Below are positions 25,601-41,600 of a stretch of DNA of 64,000 nt, in pieces. This DNA comes from Prosapia bicincta (taxonomy: Eukaryota; Arthropoda; Insecta; Hemiptera; Cercopidae), in NCBI GenBank assembly GCA_036971475.1, contig JBAIZL010000005.1, positions 234,776,369 through 234,840,368 on the forward strand. Direction: 5' to 3'. A program made the position numbers and the translations under genes. Within the stretch, counting starts at the first letter, position 1; the number at the start of each line of letters is the position of its first letter. The notes beneath the pieces were generated by a model. The model ran no database searches. It was not told where the DNA came from and saw nothing but the letters and a program-made list of their open reading frames with translations.

Positions 25601-28600
25601 CAAGGACTGAAAAACCGCCTAAACTTCCTCATGGCTCCTTTCCATGTAATAGACCTAGATGTAAGAGATGTCCAATGCACATCCCAACAAATAATTTCCA
25701 TTACCTAGCAACCAATGTGGATATCAAGATTCAGGGTCATCATACTTGTACATCCAAAAATGTAATATACCAGTTACAATGTAAATTTTGCCCAGAATAG
25801 TACATGCCCTAACCATGGATGGTCTAAGCATCAGCATAAATGGCCACAGACTTTTGGACATTGAACATAGACACGCCAACTGCTCAACACACTGTTAGTC
25901 ACATCATATTTTGCAATGATTGTTATACCTCCAATATAATTAAGGCCTTTTCTCCTGATTGCAACCCTTCAGAATTGAGAAGATGGGAGTTATACCAGTT
26001 GTACACCAAATCTAGAAAACCTCCTAACTGCCAAACGCCTAACCTCCTACTGGGCAAAGGAAACAAATACCTAATAAACAATTTATTGACAAAGAATCTC
26101 TATTATGTAATCTTTTTCTACATAGCTACCACCAGTTAGTAAAAGCCCATGTCATGGTGAGGTGTAAGCTTTCATATTCCATTATTGTTAAAAATTTGCC
26201 ACCAGTGACTTTAACCAAGTTTGTTTTTTGAACTTGTCGTTCTAAAAATCCTACTTTATATGTGTCCTGTCATTCAGAGAAATCATTAGGACAGACATAA
26301 ATATCTTTTATTACAGTAGCAGTTTCAAAAAGCAAAAACAATTGCTCAGACATGAAAAATGTGTTCTATGTGCTTATCTGAAGCATGCAGAGGGTAACAC
26401 ATCAACCCATTGAGTATGAAATAGTTCACGATCCAAACAATCAAGTGGCATGAATTAATTTGTCAAGTCATCACAAAAACTGAATATTGTTGTACTAATT
26501 TATTCTTTTTCAATTGATTATTTTAATCATTTTTATTAAAATAAAAAATAATTACAAAATAGATTTTGTAAAATAATAAATATGTAAAAAGATTAATTAA
26601 TTAAATGCTACCTACAGTTTAAAGCTGGGTTAGTCCCCCTAAAATTTCCACAACCAGTTATTCACTTCACATTTGTAATAAATCTTTATAATCAAAATAG
26701 TTTTAAAAAGATATTTACATATATTAACAACATATTTTTTAATTATGATTAACAACAATATATTTGTTTAATTAACAACATGTAAAGGCAATGCTGCAGA
26801 TCTAGTATTGTTGGATTAACGCACTTACTTAAAGTCTGTAACACACAAGTGAACAATCAAGTGATGAAAGACTAGGGAAAGAGTTTGATCTAAATGGCCA
26901 GCTGTCAAATTAGTTTTAAAAGCTGGAATGATAATAAAAACCCCACTTCATACGTCTTGTTATTCCGAGAAAGCATTAAGATGGGTATAAATATCTTTCA
27001 CTGTGGTGGTTTCGAGAGAGAAAAATAATTGTCTAGACATGATAAAATCATGGAGACAATACCACATTAACAAAGATCTAGTTGAATAAACATTCAACAA
27101 AAGGAAAACAGCAGTTTGTTGAAATGATAACACATCGATGTCAAGAAAATGTCTGTATGCCTGCCAAACAAATTGTCGAGAAACCACTCTCTTTATGCCT
27201 GCTTACAGCATTTTGTAGGAACAAGAAAGTTTCATTCATATTAAGGAATAGGAATCAATTCCTAAAACCTCCAAAATTTAATTTTGAATCATAAAAGCTT
27301 CTTTAGTAAAAATTAGAACCTAAATGATTGTAAACAACCTTTCAAGTTTAAAAAACAAAAATCTAATACTTTGGGGTACCTCCCTAAATTCTCACCTTTG
27401 TTGAATGGCTTTTCGGTACTTCATTTTCAAAATAAAATGAAAAGTAAAGGTATATTTAAGAAAGAGGTATTTTCACATTTTAAAATGTTTACGAGTGTTA
27501 TTCAAAAAGTAAGTTCTAAGTTGCCATATCTAATAAAATGTCAAGTGAACATTTAAACTTGCATTTTATCACCCATGCCTTACACATTAAATTAATTCAT
27601 TTGAATTGTTATTGTTGGGATTTTATTGACAGTATCAATTCAAAGTTTTTAAAACAATTGATAAGCTCAATTACTCTTAATTGTTTCAAAGTGATTGACT
27701 GTGAAATATTCTCAGTGATTCAGTTTTTGGCAGTAAGAAATGTTTCAGAAGCAAAAATTTATTGATAGATGAGTGAAATGTACATCTACAATGTAATAAC
27801 TGACAGCAGATTGCCTTTGTGGATAAAAGATTTCAAAGATGGACAGGAAAAGTTTCATGATTAAACATGATCAGGACGATTATCTGGTAAAAGAAATATT
27901 TGGTTGTAGAAGATTGGGTCAATGTTGTCAGAAATATTTGTGAAGACTGGCAAAATTCCTAATTTTCACTTTACCATTAAAACTTCCAAAATCAATAAAA
28001 AATTGTAAAAAATAGTTTCTAAAAATTGGCAATTTTTTAAACTTTGCTATTGTTTGGTTCCTTGGCGGCTACTGAGAAATTCCAGATGGTGATCAATAGT
28101 TGTAGAACAGAGGGCGAGACATGGGTCTCAGAGTCAGGGTGTCAATCAAAGGACGTGTAATGTGGTGTCACATAACATCATCAGTTGAAGTCAAAACCAA
28201 ACAGATAATCTTGAGCATGTTATTGCAAGATTGTTGGATAGATGTAGAGTCTTGTTAGTCAAGCTTATGGAACAATGATGTATCTGCAAACTATACCATG
28301 CTGACTAACCTTTGATGTGCAATACATAATAACCAACATGGCCTTTTCATGTCATGACATCCTCTCAAAATTTTATGTCATTAGTTTTTGCTTAGCATTA
28401 TTAGACAGTCAGGGCATTACTTATTTTTATAAGGGCATATCTATAAAAACTTTTTCCTATAGATCAGCTGCCTTTGAATCACAGTTATAGAATTTTATTA
28501 TTATTGTTTTTTGTGTGCAAAAACCTGTATGGTCATCATTGCCTTTACAAATTATTACTATTTCTAAATTCAAAATAAATCTAGACTTTTAATTAATTCC

Positions 28601-31600
28601 TCACATGGAATGTTTATAGCTGGTGGGACTATTAAAACACGTTACACGGCTTACTATATTTACATTTATTTGTTATAGGCTATTCGAGCATTGTGTCTTA
28701 AATTTCCAAGGAAGCACACTGTCCTGATGAACTTCTTGTCTGCAATGTTAAGGGATGAAGGAGGCTTAGAATACAAAGCTTCTATTGCTGATACTGTCAT
28801 CACAATTATTGAAGAAAATCCAGATGCCAAAGAAACAGGTAGTGTAAACCGTAGAGGAAAATTGTGTTATTTTAATTTTTGTAACACAAATTTGTTACTA
28901 GCAGTATACATAAATCTTCAAGTTTACATGATTGCATATTAATATTGCTAGGTATTTTAACCTTGTTTATTTGATTTACTTGTATGTACTGATATATTTT
29001 TTGTAAAAAAAGTAATCAGGATAAAAGTTTATTAGCAATAATACAATACTAGTTCCAATACCAATGTAAGAGAGCAGCACCTCGCAAAACATACATTATC
29101 AGTTTTTCTATGGCACTATAGACAGTTCAGTTCTTTATGAGCTCCTGGATGAGTAATGGATAGTACGATATGTCCAATTTGATTTGTGAGCCATTTCCAT
29201 ACAGTAGATATGAAAACATATAAATCCAAGTACTTCCATCTGTCTAAAGTAGGACAGGTTATGCAATCTTGTTGAACCTGCACTGCAACCTTTTATTTGT
29301 AACTGGGGAATGAAAAACGAGTTTACCGTGTTAATGTAACATACAGATGTTACAGTAACGGTCACCTCGTTACTTAAGGTGAAAATGGGCTTTGTCACTC
29401 ATTGCAACCAGCATATTTTCATTGCGCTCATAAAGAGTAAGCATTTCCTGTCCAAAATTTAATTGTTGGGAGTAATCCCTTACATTCAGTTCCTGTGAAA
29501 TAGTGATCTTGAATGATGGAAATTAAATTTCTTATGCAGTATGTGTCTAATCATATGGTCGCAGATCTGCAGTTGAGTGGAATGGTACGAGCAGGGGGGC
29601 ATGGTCTATGCAGTACTGCTTGTCTGATCCTTTTAATAGTCTCTTGAGTGCACACAGCACGTTGTAGTTTCTTCATTATTGAGCCTTCTGTTCGAAGATT
29701 GTTAACCCAGTGTAAGATTGAATTACATATGGGAACAGAGATATTTCAATGAATGTTGAATCTGCAGCAAAATTCACGCTGAACCACAGTCATTGACTCT
29801 CCATACCTAACAATATAATCATATGCATTTAAACATGCGGTGTTCTGAAACCACTGCTCCATAATGGCCCCTTAAATGCTAAGAGCCAAGGAATGGAATG
29901 TAACCTGTCGTTCTCTCCTCTCTTTTCTATTGTGCCTGTATTACCTATTTTAAAAACATCCGGTTCCCATACCTCACCCTGTATAACCATGGTATTGTAA
30001 TTACATCTTTCTGTTTCAAATCAAAGGTACGAGTTTATTGTACATTATTGGAATATTTGTAAAGCGCCTGTGTTACGAGTTTAGATAAATATAACTATTG
30101 ATATGTTTGCTTAAAAATATATAAAGTTGTTTCTTCCTGAAGTGTAGTATCTGATTTCCTGAATAAAGGCTTAAAACTAGTGTGGGCATTATTTTAAAGA
30201 ATTTGAATGAGGAGATCAGATTTATGGATGCACAACAGAGAGTTGAGGTAATATAAAAGTACTTAACCCCCTATGAACTGTTCATATGCAAAAATTGACA
30301 CAAAGCCACTGTAATCTTGCTATTGCTTTTCAGCGTATGATATGGATCTCAGTAGATTGATGTTATTATATGGCAATTTTGCAATGATTGCTTAGAATAT
30401 TAATAAATTTTCAAAAGCATGCAAACATTATTGCACAGTTCTGCTGCTATAAATTGTATATAAGCAGACATTGAAATCTGTACACAGTTTTTACACATAT
30501 TAAAGCTTACTTATGTATGCTTAATTTACAAGCTTTCATTTACAGGTTTTTATAATTTATTTTTCATTTACAGGTTTGGCTCATCTGTGTGAATTTATTG
30601 AAGATTGTGAACATACCAGCTTAGCTGTAAGAATTTTACACCTCCTTGGAAAGGAAGGCCCTCGTACAAAGCAACCATCTAGGTACGTAGTTAGAATATA
30701 AATATCATAAAGAAAACATAATCAAATATTGCTTATTATTTTATTTATTTATCAAGAAAACTATTTCCTAATTGTATGTGTTTAAAATATTTTCAACTAC
30801 AACAGAAGTAAAATACAGCTTTAAAAAACTACTTCCTTTCAAAAACAGCTTTGAAATAGATTTCAGAAGCTAGTTTTTTTTAAATTGTGGTAAGATAATT
30901 AAAAGCATTTACTTCAGTTCCATTTGTTTGTTTGTAATAGTGGGTAATTAATCTAAACTAGTGTGAAGACAATATTTTCTTCTCTACGCACTGTGAATTT
31001 TTAAAATGTACACTGCAATTAAAAATCCTCAAATTGTGAAAGAATTCCTGACTTTCCTTAAATAGAACAGTAAAGACAGTAATTCACATCTTTATTGTGT
31101 TGTAACTGGTGATAAAACATAAATAAAGCTTTTCAATTATGAATAAAAAGGACATACAAGTTTTCTCAGGAAAGCGAGAAACTGTTAGCAAACTTTGTCA
31201 GCTAGAAAAGTAATAGAAACTGTTTATTGGGGGAGTTGAGGGAATGTTTCTGGTTAATTTCGTATAACATGGTGCGTTAAGGAACTCATGATTGATAATT
31301 TGAGTCATGGCCAAGCAGGGGATACAAAACAAGTGTCAGTAACTGAGAATATGCCCATACACAGCTAATTATACTCAAGAGCAGTTTGGGTACCTCACGT
31401 ATAGTCTGGATATTGTGCTGAGCAATAAAGCCTTTTCCCTGCAGTTAAGATCTGGCTTGCATCGTAGATTTTTTACTGTGATACAGAACTGCTTAAGTGT
31501 GAACCGGTGACTAAAATCTTAGGCAACAGATTTCTACAGAGACAGAATTAAAAAGCTTGTACGTTGCATTAATGAGTAGCTAAATTTGAATGAGTACTAT

Positions 31601-34600
31601 ATAGAATAGTAGTTTGAGCATGTCTTTAGTAGGTACAATAAAGTATTTCACTTAGTTTATTTCTAATTTCAAATTCTACAATGCTCTAAGAGAGGTCCCT
31701 CTATTTAAAAAAATATTTTGAGAAATTAATAAGGAACCATAAAAAGGGTTTTCGTAGCAAAATATCTAAAAAAAGGTACTTCTAATTTGTCTAACCCTGA
31801 TTAGAAACTCCTTCTACCTCTGTTTGTTAACAGTGTGAATGACATTATTCCACACTTGAGTTATGACTTTACTTGATCTGCTAATGTCATACTGTCATTT
31901 CCATAACCAAAGATTCTTTCTACCTCAATATACTGTTTTCTCACTACAACTAACAAAATTATATCTTCTGTATTTGCTTTAGCTTTAAAAATTAAAATTT
32001 TTTAAAATATTTTTAAGAACATGCATTTTATTAAGCAAATATCTGCTCAGAAATAATTTTAGCCTAAGATTTTCATTCTCTCATTTTTTTTCTTAGGAAA
32101 AACAAAATTTTATTTTACCTAAAGTTCTTGTATATACAGAGAATCAGATAGATTAGTTCAAATATTTCAATGAATGGTTAATGTCCAGTAATGGCGAGGA
32201 AAAAATGTTCACATCAAGCATTAACAAATGGAAATGTAATACCAGCTGACCCAGAGGCATCTACAACAAACTACCCTTACCTTGCAGTGCTAAACTAAGA
32301 CACTATTTCCCTGTGATCTGGCCAGAAGCTTTATAAAAAATATTATTTGACATATATTTTGCACACATCATACAGTATATAGAAATAATTCTAAAGAACA
32401 AGCATGACATAAGTTCTTGTAATGATCAAGGAAAATGGCCATTCCTTTTTTTTACCATTAATTAAAGTTACATTTCAATAGAAGTAGATTGTTTTTTCTA
32501 TGATTTCATAGAGAAATAAGTATCCAAGTATGTTATTCTTCAACTTATTGCACGATTATAGAAATAAGCAGGCTAATCTTTGAATAACTCTTGAGTTAAA
32601 AAATGTTCTATATTTAACAAGGATCAAGGCATTTCAATTTCAAGTCGAGAGATCCATATGTCAATTCATGGCTACTTCTCTTCTTGAGCAGGGATTATGA
32701 ACTTTATATTCTGGGCTAGATGGAGACAGGGATTTACCAGTCAGGGATTATTTTTTTCATTTTTACATATTTTCTTTCAAATACAATCACTAAGCAATTT
32801 TAAATGTTGAAAATCATAAATAGTGGTTAAAACTCACATTAATTATTATCACACAAACATATCTTCACTATGAAATCACACTCCTTTAACAAGTAATTCT
32901 TCAAGTATTGTAGCTCTAATGTATTCTGCTAGATTACTATATAGCTACATTAAAATGTAGCTACAAAGTATTCAGTTATGATAGATTTTGTTATGAATGA
33001 ACGAATTTAATTTCCTATATACCCTAACCAGTTGGTGAATTAAAGAAGTCACCTCTATTTCTCTCAGTCCTGCATTTGTATGGAGAGATGCATAGGGCTA
33101 ACTAATGTTGGTTAATATAAGAGGGCTATTCAGAAAGTAAGGAAAGTTTTTGAATAAAAAAAAAAATAAGTTAATAAAAAAGTTTTATTATATATATCTG
33201 AAAGAGCAACTAAAATACTACTTTTCTATGTAGTCGCCAAACAAATTGAGACATTTATCGTAGTGGTGGACAAGCTTTGAAATTCCTTCATCATAGAAAT
33301 CTGCCGCCTGCGATCTCAGCCACTCAGTGACGCGCAGCTTGAGCTCCGTGTCGTCAAAGCGCTGTGTTGCTAGCCAAGTCTTCATTCTTGGAAACAAGTG
33401 AAAATTAGTTGGTGCAAGGTCAGGACTATAGGCCGGATGAGGAAAATCCTCCCATTTGAATGACTCAAGGAGTTCTTTCATGCGGTTTGCTGTGTGAGGT
33501 CGGGCATTGTCATGTACAAACAAAATTTTTGACGTCAATTTCCCTCGGAGCTTGTTTTTAACTGCTCTCCTAAGATTGCATATAGTTTCACAGTACCGCT
33601 CAGAGCTTATTGTTGCACCAATTTCAAGAAAGTCAATAAGAAGCATACCTTACCTGTCCCAAAAAACCGTCGCCATAATCTTCCTTGATGAAAATGTTTG
33701 CAAATATTTTCTTGGTTTTTTAGGGGAGCTTGTGTCCTCCCACTCCATGGACTGTAAATTTGTTTCGCAATTAATGTGTTTTACCCATGTCTCATCACCA
33801 GTTACGATGCGATCCAGTAGTGAATCACCAGGTCTGTCATAGGCATCCAGAAATGTCAAACTTGCCTCCATTCGCTGACTTTTATGGTGGTCAGTGAGCA
33901 TTTTCGACACCCATCTTACACAAAATTTGTGTTAGCCTAACTTCTATGTGACAATTTCAAACAACAAAGTTTGTGAAATTTGTGGGAAACAAAGCGAAAG
34001 CTCCGTTACCATGAATCGGCGGTTTTCGCGAACCTTTTCATCAACTTTAGTGACCAGGTCACCAGTCACAATGCTTGGGCGTCCGCTCTTCGCTTCATCA
34101 TGAACGTCAGTTCGCGGCCATTTTTAAACTGAATGCACCATTTTCTCACAGAACTTTCATTCATTACATTGTTTCCTTAAACTTCACACACTTGGTGATA
34201 AATGTCTATCGGTTTTAAGTTTTTTGTCAACAAAAACCGTATCACTTACCGTACCTCACAACTGGCGGGATTTTCAATCGCAGCGCACATCTTCAGTTGA
34301 ATTTGCGAAAAAACGGGCAACGTGGAAATGTTCCCGTTATCACTGCTGGACGCCCGACTGAGTTGCCGAGTGCGCATGCATCAAAATGTACGAGATCATA
34401 GGCGCGAGCCTAGTGGCGTCAGACAGAAACGTTCCTTACTTTCTGAATAGCCCTCGTATTTTAGCTGTATTTTATAACCAAACTGATCCTAACTAGATAA
34501 TTTGTAACTTCATAGTAATATTGTATAATAGTTATCTGTTTTATTAAGAAAAATTGAATTTATAAAATTTTAAGTTTGTTAGTAAATAAGGTTATTCCAA

Positions 34601-35607
34601 CTTTACCCACTGTTAATTTTTTGCAGCATTAAAAATAAATTTCTAGTGGTTATAATATAATTGTGTTTAACTTATGTAAAACAAAAAAAAAATCTGAGTC
34701 TAAATAATTGCCTAGGATTGATAAGTAGTAAAATATGCAAAAACAACAAATTAAGGAAAACAAAGATACGTGTAAAAAAATTAAGAAATTCTGAATTTAA
34801 GTCAGAAACAGAAGTAAACAGTAGCATTAAAATGACCTAGCTAAAGTAAAATTGGCGTTATAGTCTAAATTTCTATTAAAACACCAAAACATGTAAAATT
34901 AAATCAAAATGGTAACCATAATAAGTGTTATTTAAAAAAATAAACAGTAACATCATGTAATATAGCCATTATTAAATCTGATAATTTCAAGTCCTAGTTT
35001 TTCAACATATAAATACCACTCACCTGCATTTATAAAATACTTTTGTGAATAAAGAAATTTGAAAATTTATGTATCTGTGAAAACCTCTTAAAACGGAAAC
35101 TTAGTCAAATGGGTCTTTAAAAAGCAAGAATGTTTTTATAACACAATATAAGTAATGCATTTAATCTTAGCCTTTTAAAATTTAAACAAATTAGTTATAA
35201 TTTATTCTAACTTTATTCTTAATGTTAAAGAACAGTTTAAATATTCATTTATAAAAAAGATTTTATAAAGTGTATGGTAAAATTACAGATACATTCGTTT
35301 CATTTACAACCGTGTTATCTTAGAGAACGCAATGGTTAGAGCTGCAGCAGTAGCAGCCATGGCTCAATTTGGTGCAGCTTGTCCCTCATTGTTGGAAAAT
35401 ATACAGGTCTTACTGGCACGATGTCAGATGGATTCTGATGATGAAGTGAGGGATCGTGCTACATATTACTATAGCATCTTGGAGAAAGGAGACAAGCAGT
35501 TGTGTAACCACTATATTACAGAAACTCTTCAGGTAAGTAGAGCCCTAAGGTTTTCCATTTATACATCATATTTTGCTGAGAAAATATCAAGAAGTGTAGG
35601 ATGTAGT

Positions 35608-35663
<56 letters not shown>

Positions 35664-38600
35664 TAGGTTAGTTTTGGTTGGTAAAGATTATTTAGATTTT
35701 TTGGACTAGGAGACTGACAGACTTACCTTGGTAAGAGTCCACACTGTAGTCTTGAAATAGAAACACATAAAAGCACTTAAACAATGATATATTTCAACCA
35801 CACAGTGGTCTTTATCAATCGAAGAGAAAACACAAAAAGAAATATGAGAGAATGAAATAAAATAAATATCATATTATTTTATTTCATTCTCTCATATTTC
35901 TTTTTGTGTTTTCTCTTCGATTGATAAAGACCACTGTGTGGTTGAAATATATCATTGTTTAAGTGCTTTTATGTGTTTCTATTTCAAGACTACAGTGTGG
36001 ACTCTTACCAAGGTAAGTCTGTCAGTCTCCTAGCCCAAAAAATCTATATATATATATATATATATATATACATACACGTTAGTTCTAGTAGAGCTTATTT
36101 AGGAATTTTTGGACTAGATAGGAGACTGACAGACTTACCTAATGGCCATAGCCCAAAACTGCAATCTCTTGGAAATAAACACATATAAAAACTTAACACA
36201 CTATTGAAATATTTCGATCAAAAATGATCTTCATCAGTCAAAGAGAAAAACAAAAGACTGAAGTGAACCACAGATGGGTATAAATATCCAAATGTCACAG
36301 ATTTATAGTTTATGATATAGTGCTATATGTGATTTGTGTAAATATTGCTGTATGTGATTTGTGTAAATATTGAAACTAGATTACTTGAAACTAGATATTA
36401 ATAGTCTGTCAGAAGGAAGGTAAATGGAGTTGTTAAAAATTATATAAGTTTGTGAGAATGTAATCCTTCAGAATTGAGAAGATGGGAGTTATCATACCAG
36501 TGGTACACCAAATCTAGAGAACCTCCTAGCTTCAACATCAGATAAAACTCCTTTTACAGGAGACATTGCGTAATCAGCATGATCTCTCAACTTAACCCCT
36601 TATGACTTTTTTTGTAGGGTTACTTGAAGCCCGAGGTTTTCAAACATCTTTCCAGGGCCTGAAGCAAGCAATACATAAGGGGAGGGGGGGTTAAGTCCAG
36701 TGCATATCTCAAAACCATGCTGAAGAGAGTTTTTATGAGCTCCAGAGATCCCTTGCAGTATTGTATTGACAACCAGGGCCGATATAATTTTTAAAACCAA
36801 GTACGAAAAAACTTCCAGTGTCATAGAATAAGTAGAAAAAAATTTGTTTTATTTAGAAAAACAATGTTTTTATTTACAATAAAAAATAGGGAGGTTATCT
36901 TGCCGCACCTTGTATATTTATATGATTTATAGATACATTTGAATACCTTCTACTTTTCATAACATCATAAACTATGTTTTTTGTTGTGGCTTTTCGGATT
37001 AACTCCACTATCAAAACTTTAAACTCTACTCATAAATTATCAAAACTCTAAAATGTATGCCAGTTTAATACAGTTTAAAGTTTCTATAATGTAAGAGTAC
37101 AGTTAAAGTTTTGATAATGGAGTTAATCCAAAATGCGCCAATGAAGTGTTAAAAAAAAATCCAAAAATAATGTGTTGATGTTAAGAAAAGCAGAAGAAGG
37201 TACTTAAAGGTAAATCAGTATTCCTAACAATAACAAAGATTAGTATATTAAGAATTTTAACTAAAGTATATATGTTAAAAATTAATAACATTTAGAAGCT
37301 TACTCACAAGTAAAATAACATATTGTTAACAATTGAAACCTAATGGTTGTCATTACACATCTGAGAAAATAACACTAAATATAAAGAATTTCTTGAATAA
37401 ACTATAGAAAAGAATTTTTTTAATAATTTAATTTAAAAGATAAATCATTTGAATCACTGTAAGTTAGCATTAGAGCTTAGCATTTCTTATCTAAATTAAG
37501 GAGGAATCATTGATAAAATTTAGGCATTGAGGGAAAATTATGGCTGCAGATTTAATTAACTAAAATTTGGTGTATAGAGTTCACCTAGATTATGAATAAC
37601 AGATCCGAACAAGACCCTCTTATGGCTCTACCGTATAGTAAACTTGGCGTTGATATGTACTAGCTTCATTCTATTGTCTTAAATTCTATTTCTGTAATTT
37701 CTTCATTTAAGTAATCAAATTATACAAGGTAAGTATCCACTAAGCTAATCCTGTAGTGGGGATGGGAAGAGAGTACAAAAGCTGTAGCTAAGTGCTCTAT
37801 AACGAAGAGGTCCCTCCGAGTTAAAAAAATAATCAACTTTTTTCCTAATTTAAAAAAATAATCAAATTACATAACTGCAGTGTAGTGTTCAAATGAGACA
37901 TTAAAGTTTTAAAAAACCTATTCTCAAATAAATATTAACTGGAATGTTTCCATTTGTATTAATTTACTTATTGTGTTAATGCAATTGTCTTGAGTAAAAT
38001 TGTTGATTGTAAAATTGTAAAATATTAATTTTTTTTTTTGTATATTCTTCATTTTCTAGTACATTACTCTCACAAAAGGTTAATATTCAAATTTTAAAAA
38101 CACCCTTTTAAAATAGTGTTGTTGACCTCTGTTGAAATAACTAGCTAGTTTTTCTTCGTAGCAAATCCTTTGTCCTAAGCCTTATTTGTCGCCGTTTTCC
38201 AATAGAAATTATTTGCTATTTATTGTACACCTATCTGAATATTCCTATTTTGCCTGCTTTAAAGATAACCGATTCATGCAGTTGAATGTTTCAAGAACTA
38301 TAGTGTTTCTTAATTTATTCATCCATGAAATTTTCAAAATTCTTTTCGATATCCTTCTTTTGAAAACCCCTAAATTCTTTGTAGCTCCAGTGAGGGTTTA
38401 TGGTTTGCTCTATGTATTGTACTGTAAAGGACAAGAGAGCATCTGTTTTAATTTTATAGAATCTTGAATAAAATTTATTAAATCGACCAATAACACTTTA
38501 ATTTACAATAATTGAAAATTTCTGCAAAAACCACTATTTAGAGAGTTTTCATTTTCAATGGTTAACATATTTTATATCTTTATTTTTCTGTATTAATTGC

Positions 38601-41600
38601 TAAACATGTACAATGTACTTCATATTATGTTACATTAAAAAGTAAACAGGAATTAGGGTAATTTAGACTCTTAACAGGAAAACTGTGAAGGTATTTTCTA
38701 TAGAATATATTGTATCAATCTGTGAAATCATTCAATGTAAATTAATACAAATAAATATTTAAGGGGCTGAGCTATACATTATAGTTGGAATTAAAATATA
38801 ATATGGGTTGGAAAGACATTTGTATTAGATCCAAATGTCATAAAATCAAAAACCCAGATTTCTTGGTTTGTAAAGGGTTTTTGGTACAAAGAAAGGCATC
38901 ACATTTAATAAGCTGATCCAAATTTTTGCTAAAGTGCTAACTAGGAATTACTGCAAGTTGAAATGATCAATCTATCAATAAAGAAAAAAAGGTGTTCATA
39001 ATTAATATTTTAAGTACTCTAAAAATATGAATAATAATTTGATTACATAACAGATTTACCAATTTTACTTAAAGTGTAATTTTCCAATAATCTCATTTCA
39101 GTTGTCAGTACCTAGTTTGGAAAGGTCATTACATCAGTACAGTTTAAATCCTTCCAGCGAACCTTTTGATATGAACAGCGTTCCTTTAGCAAGTGTTACG
39201 CAAAATGCAGAAGACCTGGCTAACAAGACTATACCTGGAGCTACTGAGGAAGGCATGATTATAACACAAGGTAATCATATTTTGTAACATTTAATTTATT
39301 AAACTTTATACAAACTGATAATATTCATAATTGGTAACTAGGATTCTGGTCATCATCGTTTTATTATATCTATTTAGTTTGTTTTTGTCTATAGATCTTT
39401 AGCAGACATATTCAGTCACAAATTTGATTGACAGTAGACAAAGTTTTTACAAACTTTGTCATACAATACAAACCTTTCATAGAACTGCTAACCTTTTCCA
39501 CAAACTTCTTCTTATAATACCCACGTAGAACTGCTAACCTTTTCCACAAACTTCTTCTTACAATACCCACGTAGAACTGCTAACCTTTTCCACAAACTTC
39601 TTCTTACAATACCCACGTAGAACTGCTAACCTTTTCCACAAACTTCTTCTTACAATACCCACGTAGAACTGCTAACCTTTTCCACAAACTTCTTCTTACA
39701 ATACCCACGTAGAACTGCTAACCTTTTCCACAAACTTCTTCTTACAATACCAACGTAGAACTGCTAACCTTTTCCACAAACTTCTTACAATACCCACGTG
39801 GAACTGCTAACCTTTTCCACAAACTTCTTCTTACAATACCCATGTAGAACTGCTAACCTTTTACTTATGCTGCGAGTGCGTGAATTAGTTATTGGCCTTT
39901 ATATTCTTACCCTTGCTATAACCCTGGTGTTAAAGTCAATTGATCCAATTTATATTCCCAAAACCCCAATTAGGAACTTTTAATTCCAATTAATTAAATA
40001 CCATAGAATTCAACTTTTGGATTTTTAATTCACAAAATCTCGGCCTTTAGCGGTTATACTCTTAAAATTGAGATTGGAGATGTTTTATTTTAAATACCAT
40101 TTAACAGGAATTATCAAGTTCTTTTATTTCAGAAATTAAATTTAAAACGGCTAACCTAAAAAATATATTTTTATTTGTCCTTTAAATACTTCATTTATAC
40201 ATTGTCCAACCTCAAATTTCAGTTACTTTTTATAGTAACTTCTGAAAATCATAACCCTTTTTCAATTTTTTATAAAAGATTTAAATTTTAATGGTTTTTT
40301 GTTTAAAAATTACTCTGATTCTCTGATTCAAAACTGTGATAATGCCTCACAAATCACAGCATTAAAATATCCCATAAAAAGACATTATTCTATAAATATT
40401 TTGTAAATTTCAATTAACTTACAATTAATTATTTTTTAATTAAAAAAACCTTTTACTTTGAACAATAAGCAAGTGGCTCGGCCTTTAGTTATCTTTGTTC
40501 AAAAAAACTTATCAATTTATTTCATTAATATGATTAAAAATATTAATTATATTTGAACACAACTGTCTTTATGATTCGTTTCAAAAAGTAAGACTTCAAA
40601 AAATAAGATTTTAAGGTATGTTTTGGTTAAAAAACTTATCTTAAAACATAGCCCGATGTATGACATATATAAAAACTAGTCTTACATTTATGTAGAAATG
40701 ATAATACATGATATATTAATACACAGTATTAGTATACTGATTTTTTATACTATATTAAATTTCAAATTTAACAAGTTTGTAATTTCTTGAACATTGAAAA
40801 TAAGAACTTTTTAAGGGGAATGTTTTACTTGCTAACTTATTACAACATCCATAGAACCACTGCACTCCTGGAAATTCCTTTTTATGTTCTGTGCAGTTCC
40901 TTGGTCAGCTGATATCCTCAATTTGCAATGTCTTCATTTTCTTTTAAATACTTATACACTTATTTAATGATTTTCAGAAATGATTTATCATAGAAAACTT
41001 TTGTTACTCGTTAGGAAGTACTTAATTTTAGAAAAACTGTTTTCTTTTAGATAATGAGATTGTAATATATACAGTCTAACCATAGAAATTTGCCCTAAGG
41101 CAAAGGCCAAATATTCTTTTGAGTTTAGCTTATTCCTTGTAAGCTACAACTGCACTTAATGCTAAAAATGTATTTTGATGGGATTTATTGTCATTTGAGC
41201 ACTTGGTAATCTGCAAACCCAAATAAGTGTAGCATACCATTTGTTTTCTGGGATTTGTCTGCTCAAAATGTCTTAATAATTGGAATAGGAATTTTTGAAG
41301 ACATCTATTGTATAGGTGGTATTGTAAACTAACTATCTTTTGTAATTTAAGTTTATGCAATTTTTTAATATTAATTTTAATAATCATATTTTAATCAACT
41401 TAATATGTTATAACGAGTGAATTCTATGAAGATATTTTCTAATATTTTTACATTGTGTGTCCTAGGACCTAGAATAGCATTGAGTAGAGAAGAAACGTTT
41501 GCAGAAAAGTTATCAGCAATACCAGAACTGTCAACAATACCTGGTCCATTGTTCAAGTCATCAGAGTCAGTCCAGCTTACAGAATCGGAGACAGAATATG

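Noticed and set aside
39479..39862. CRISPR-like array
   Set aside because: The units are directly adjacent without spacers, in an intron of an animal gene. It is a minisatellite.
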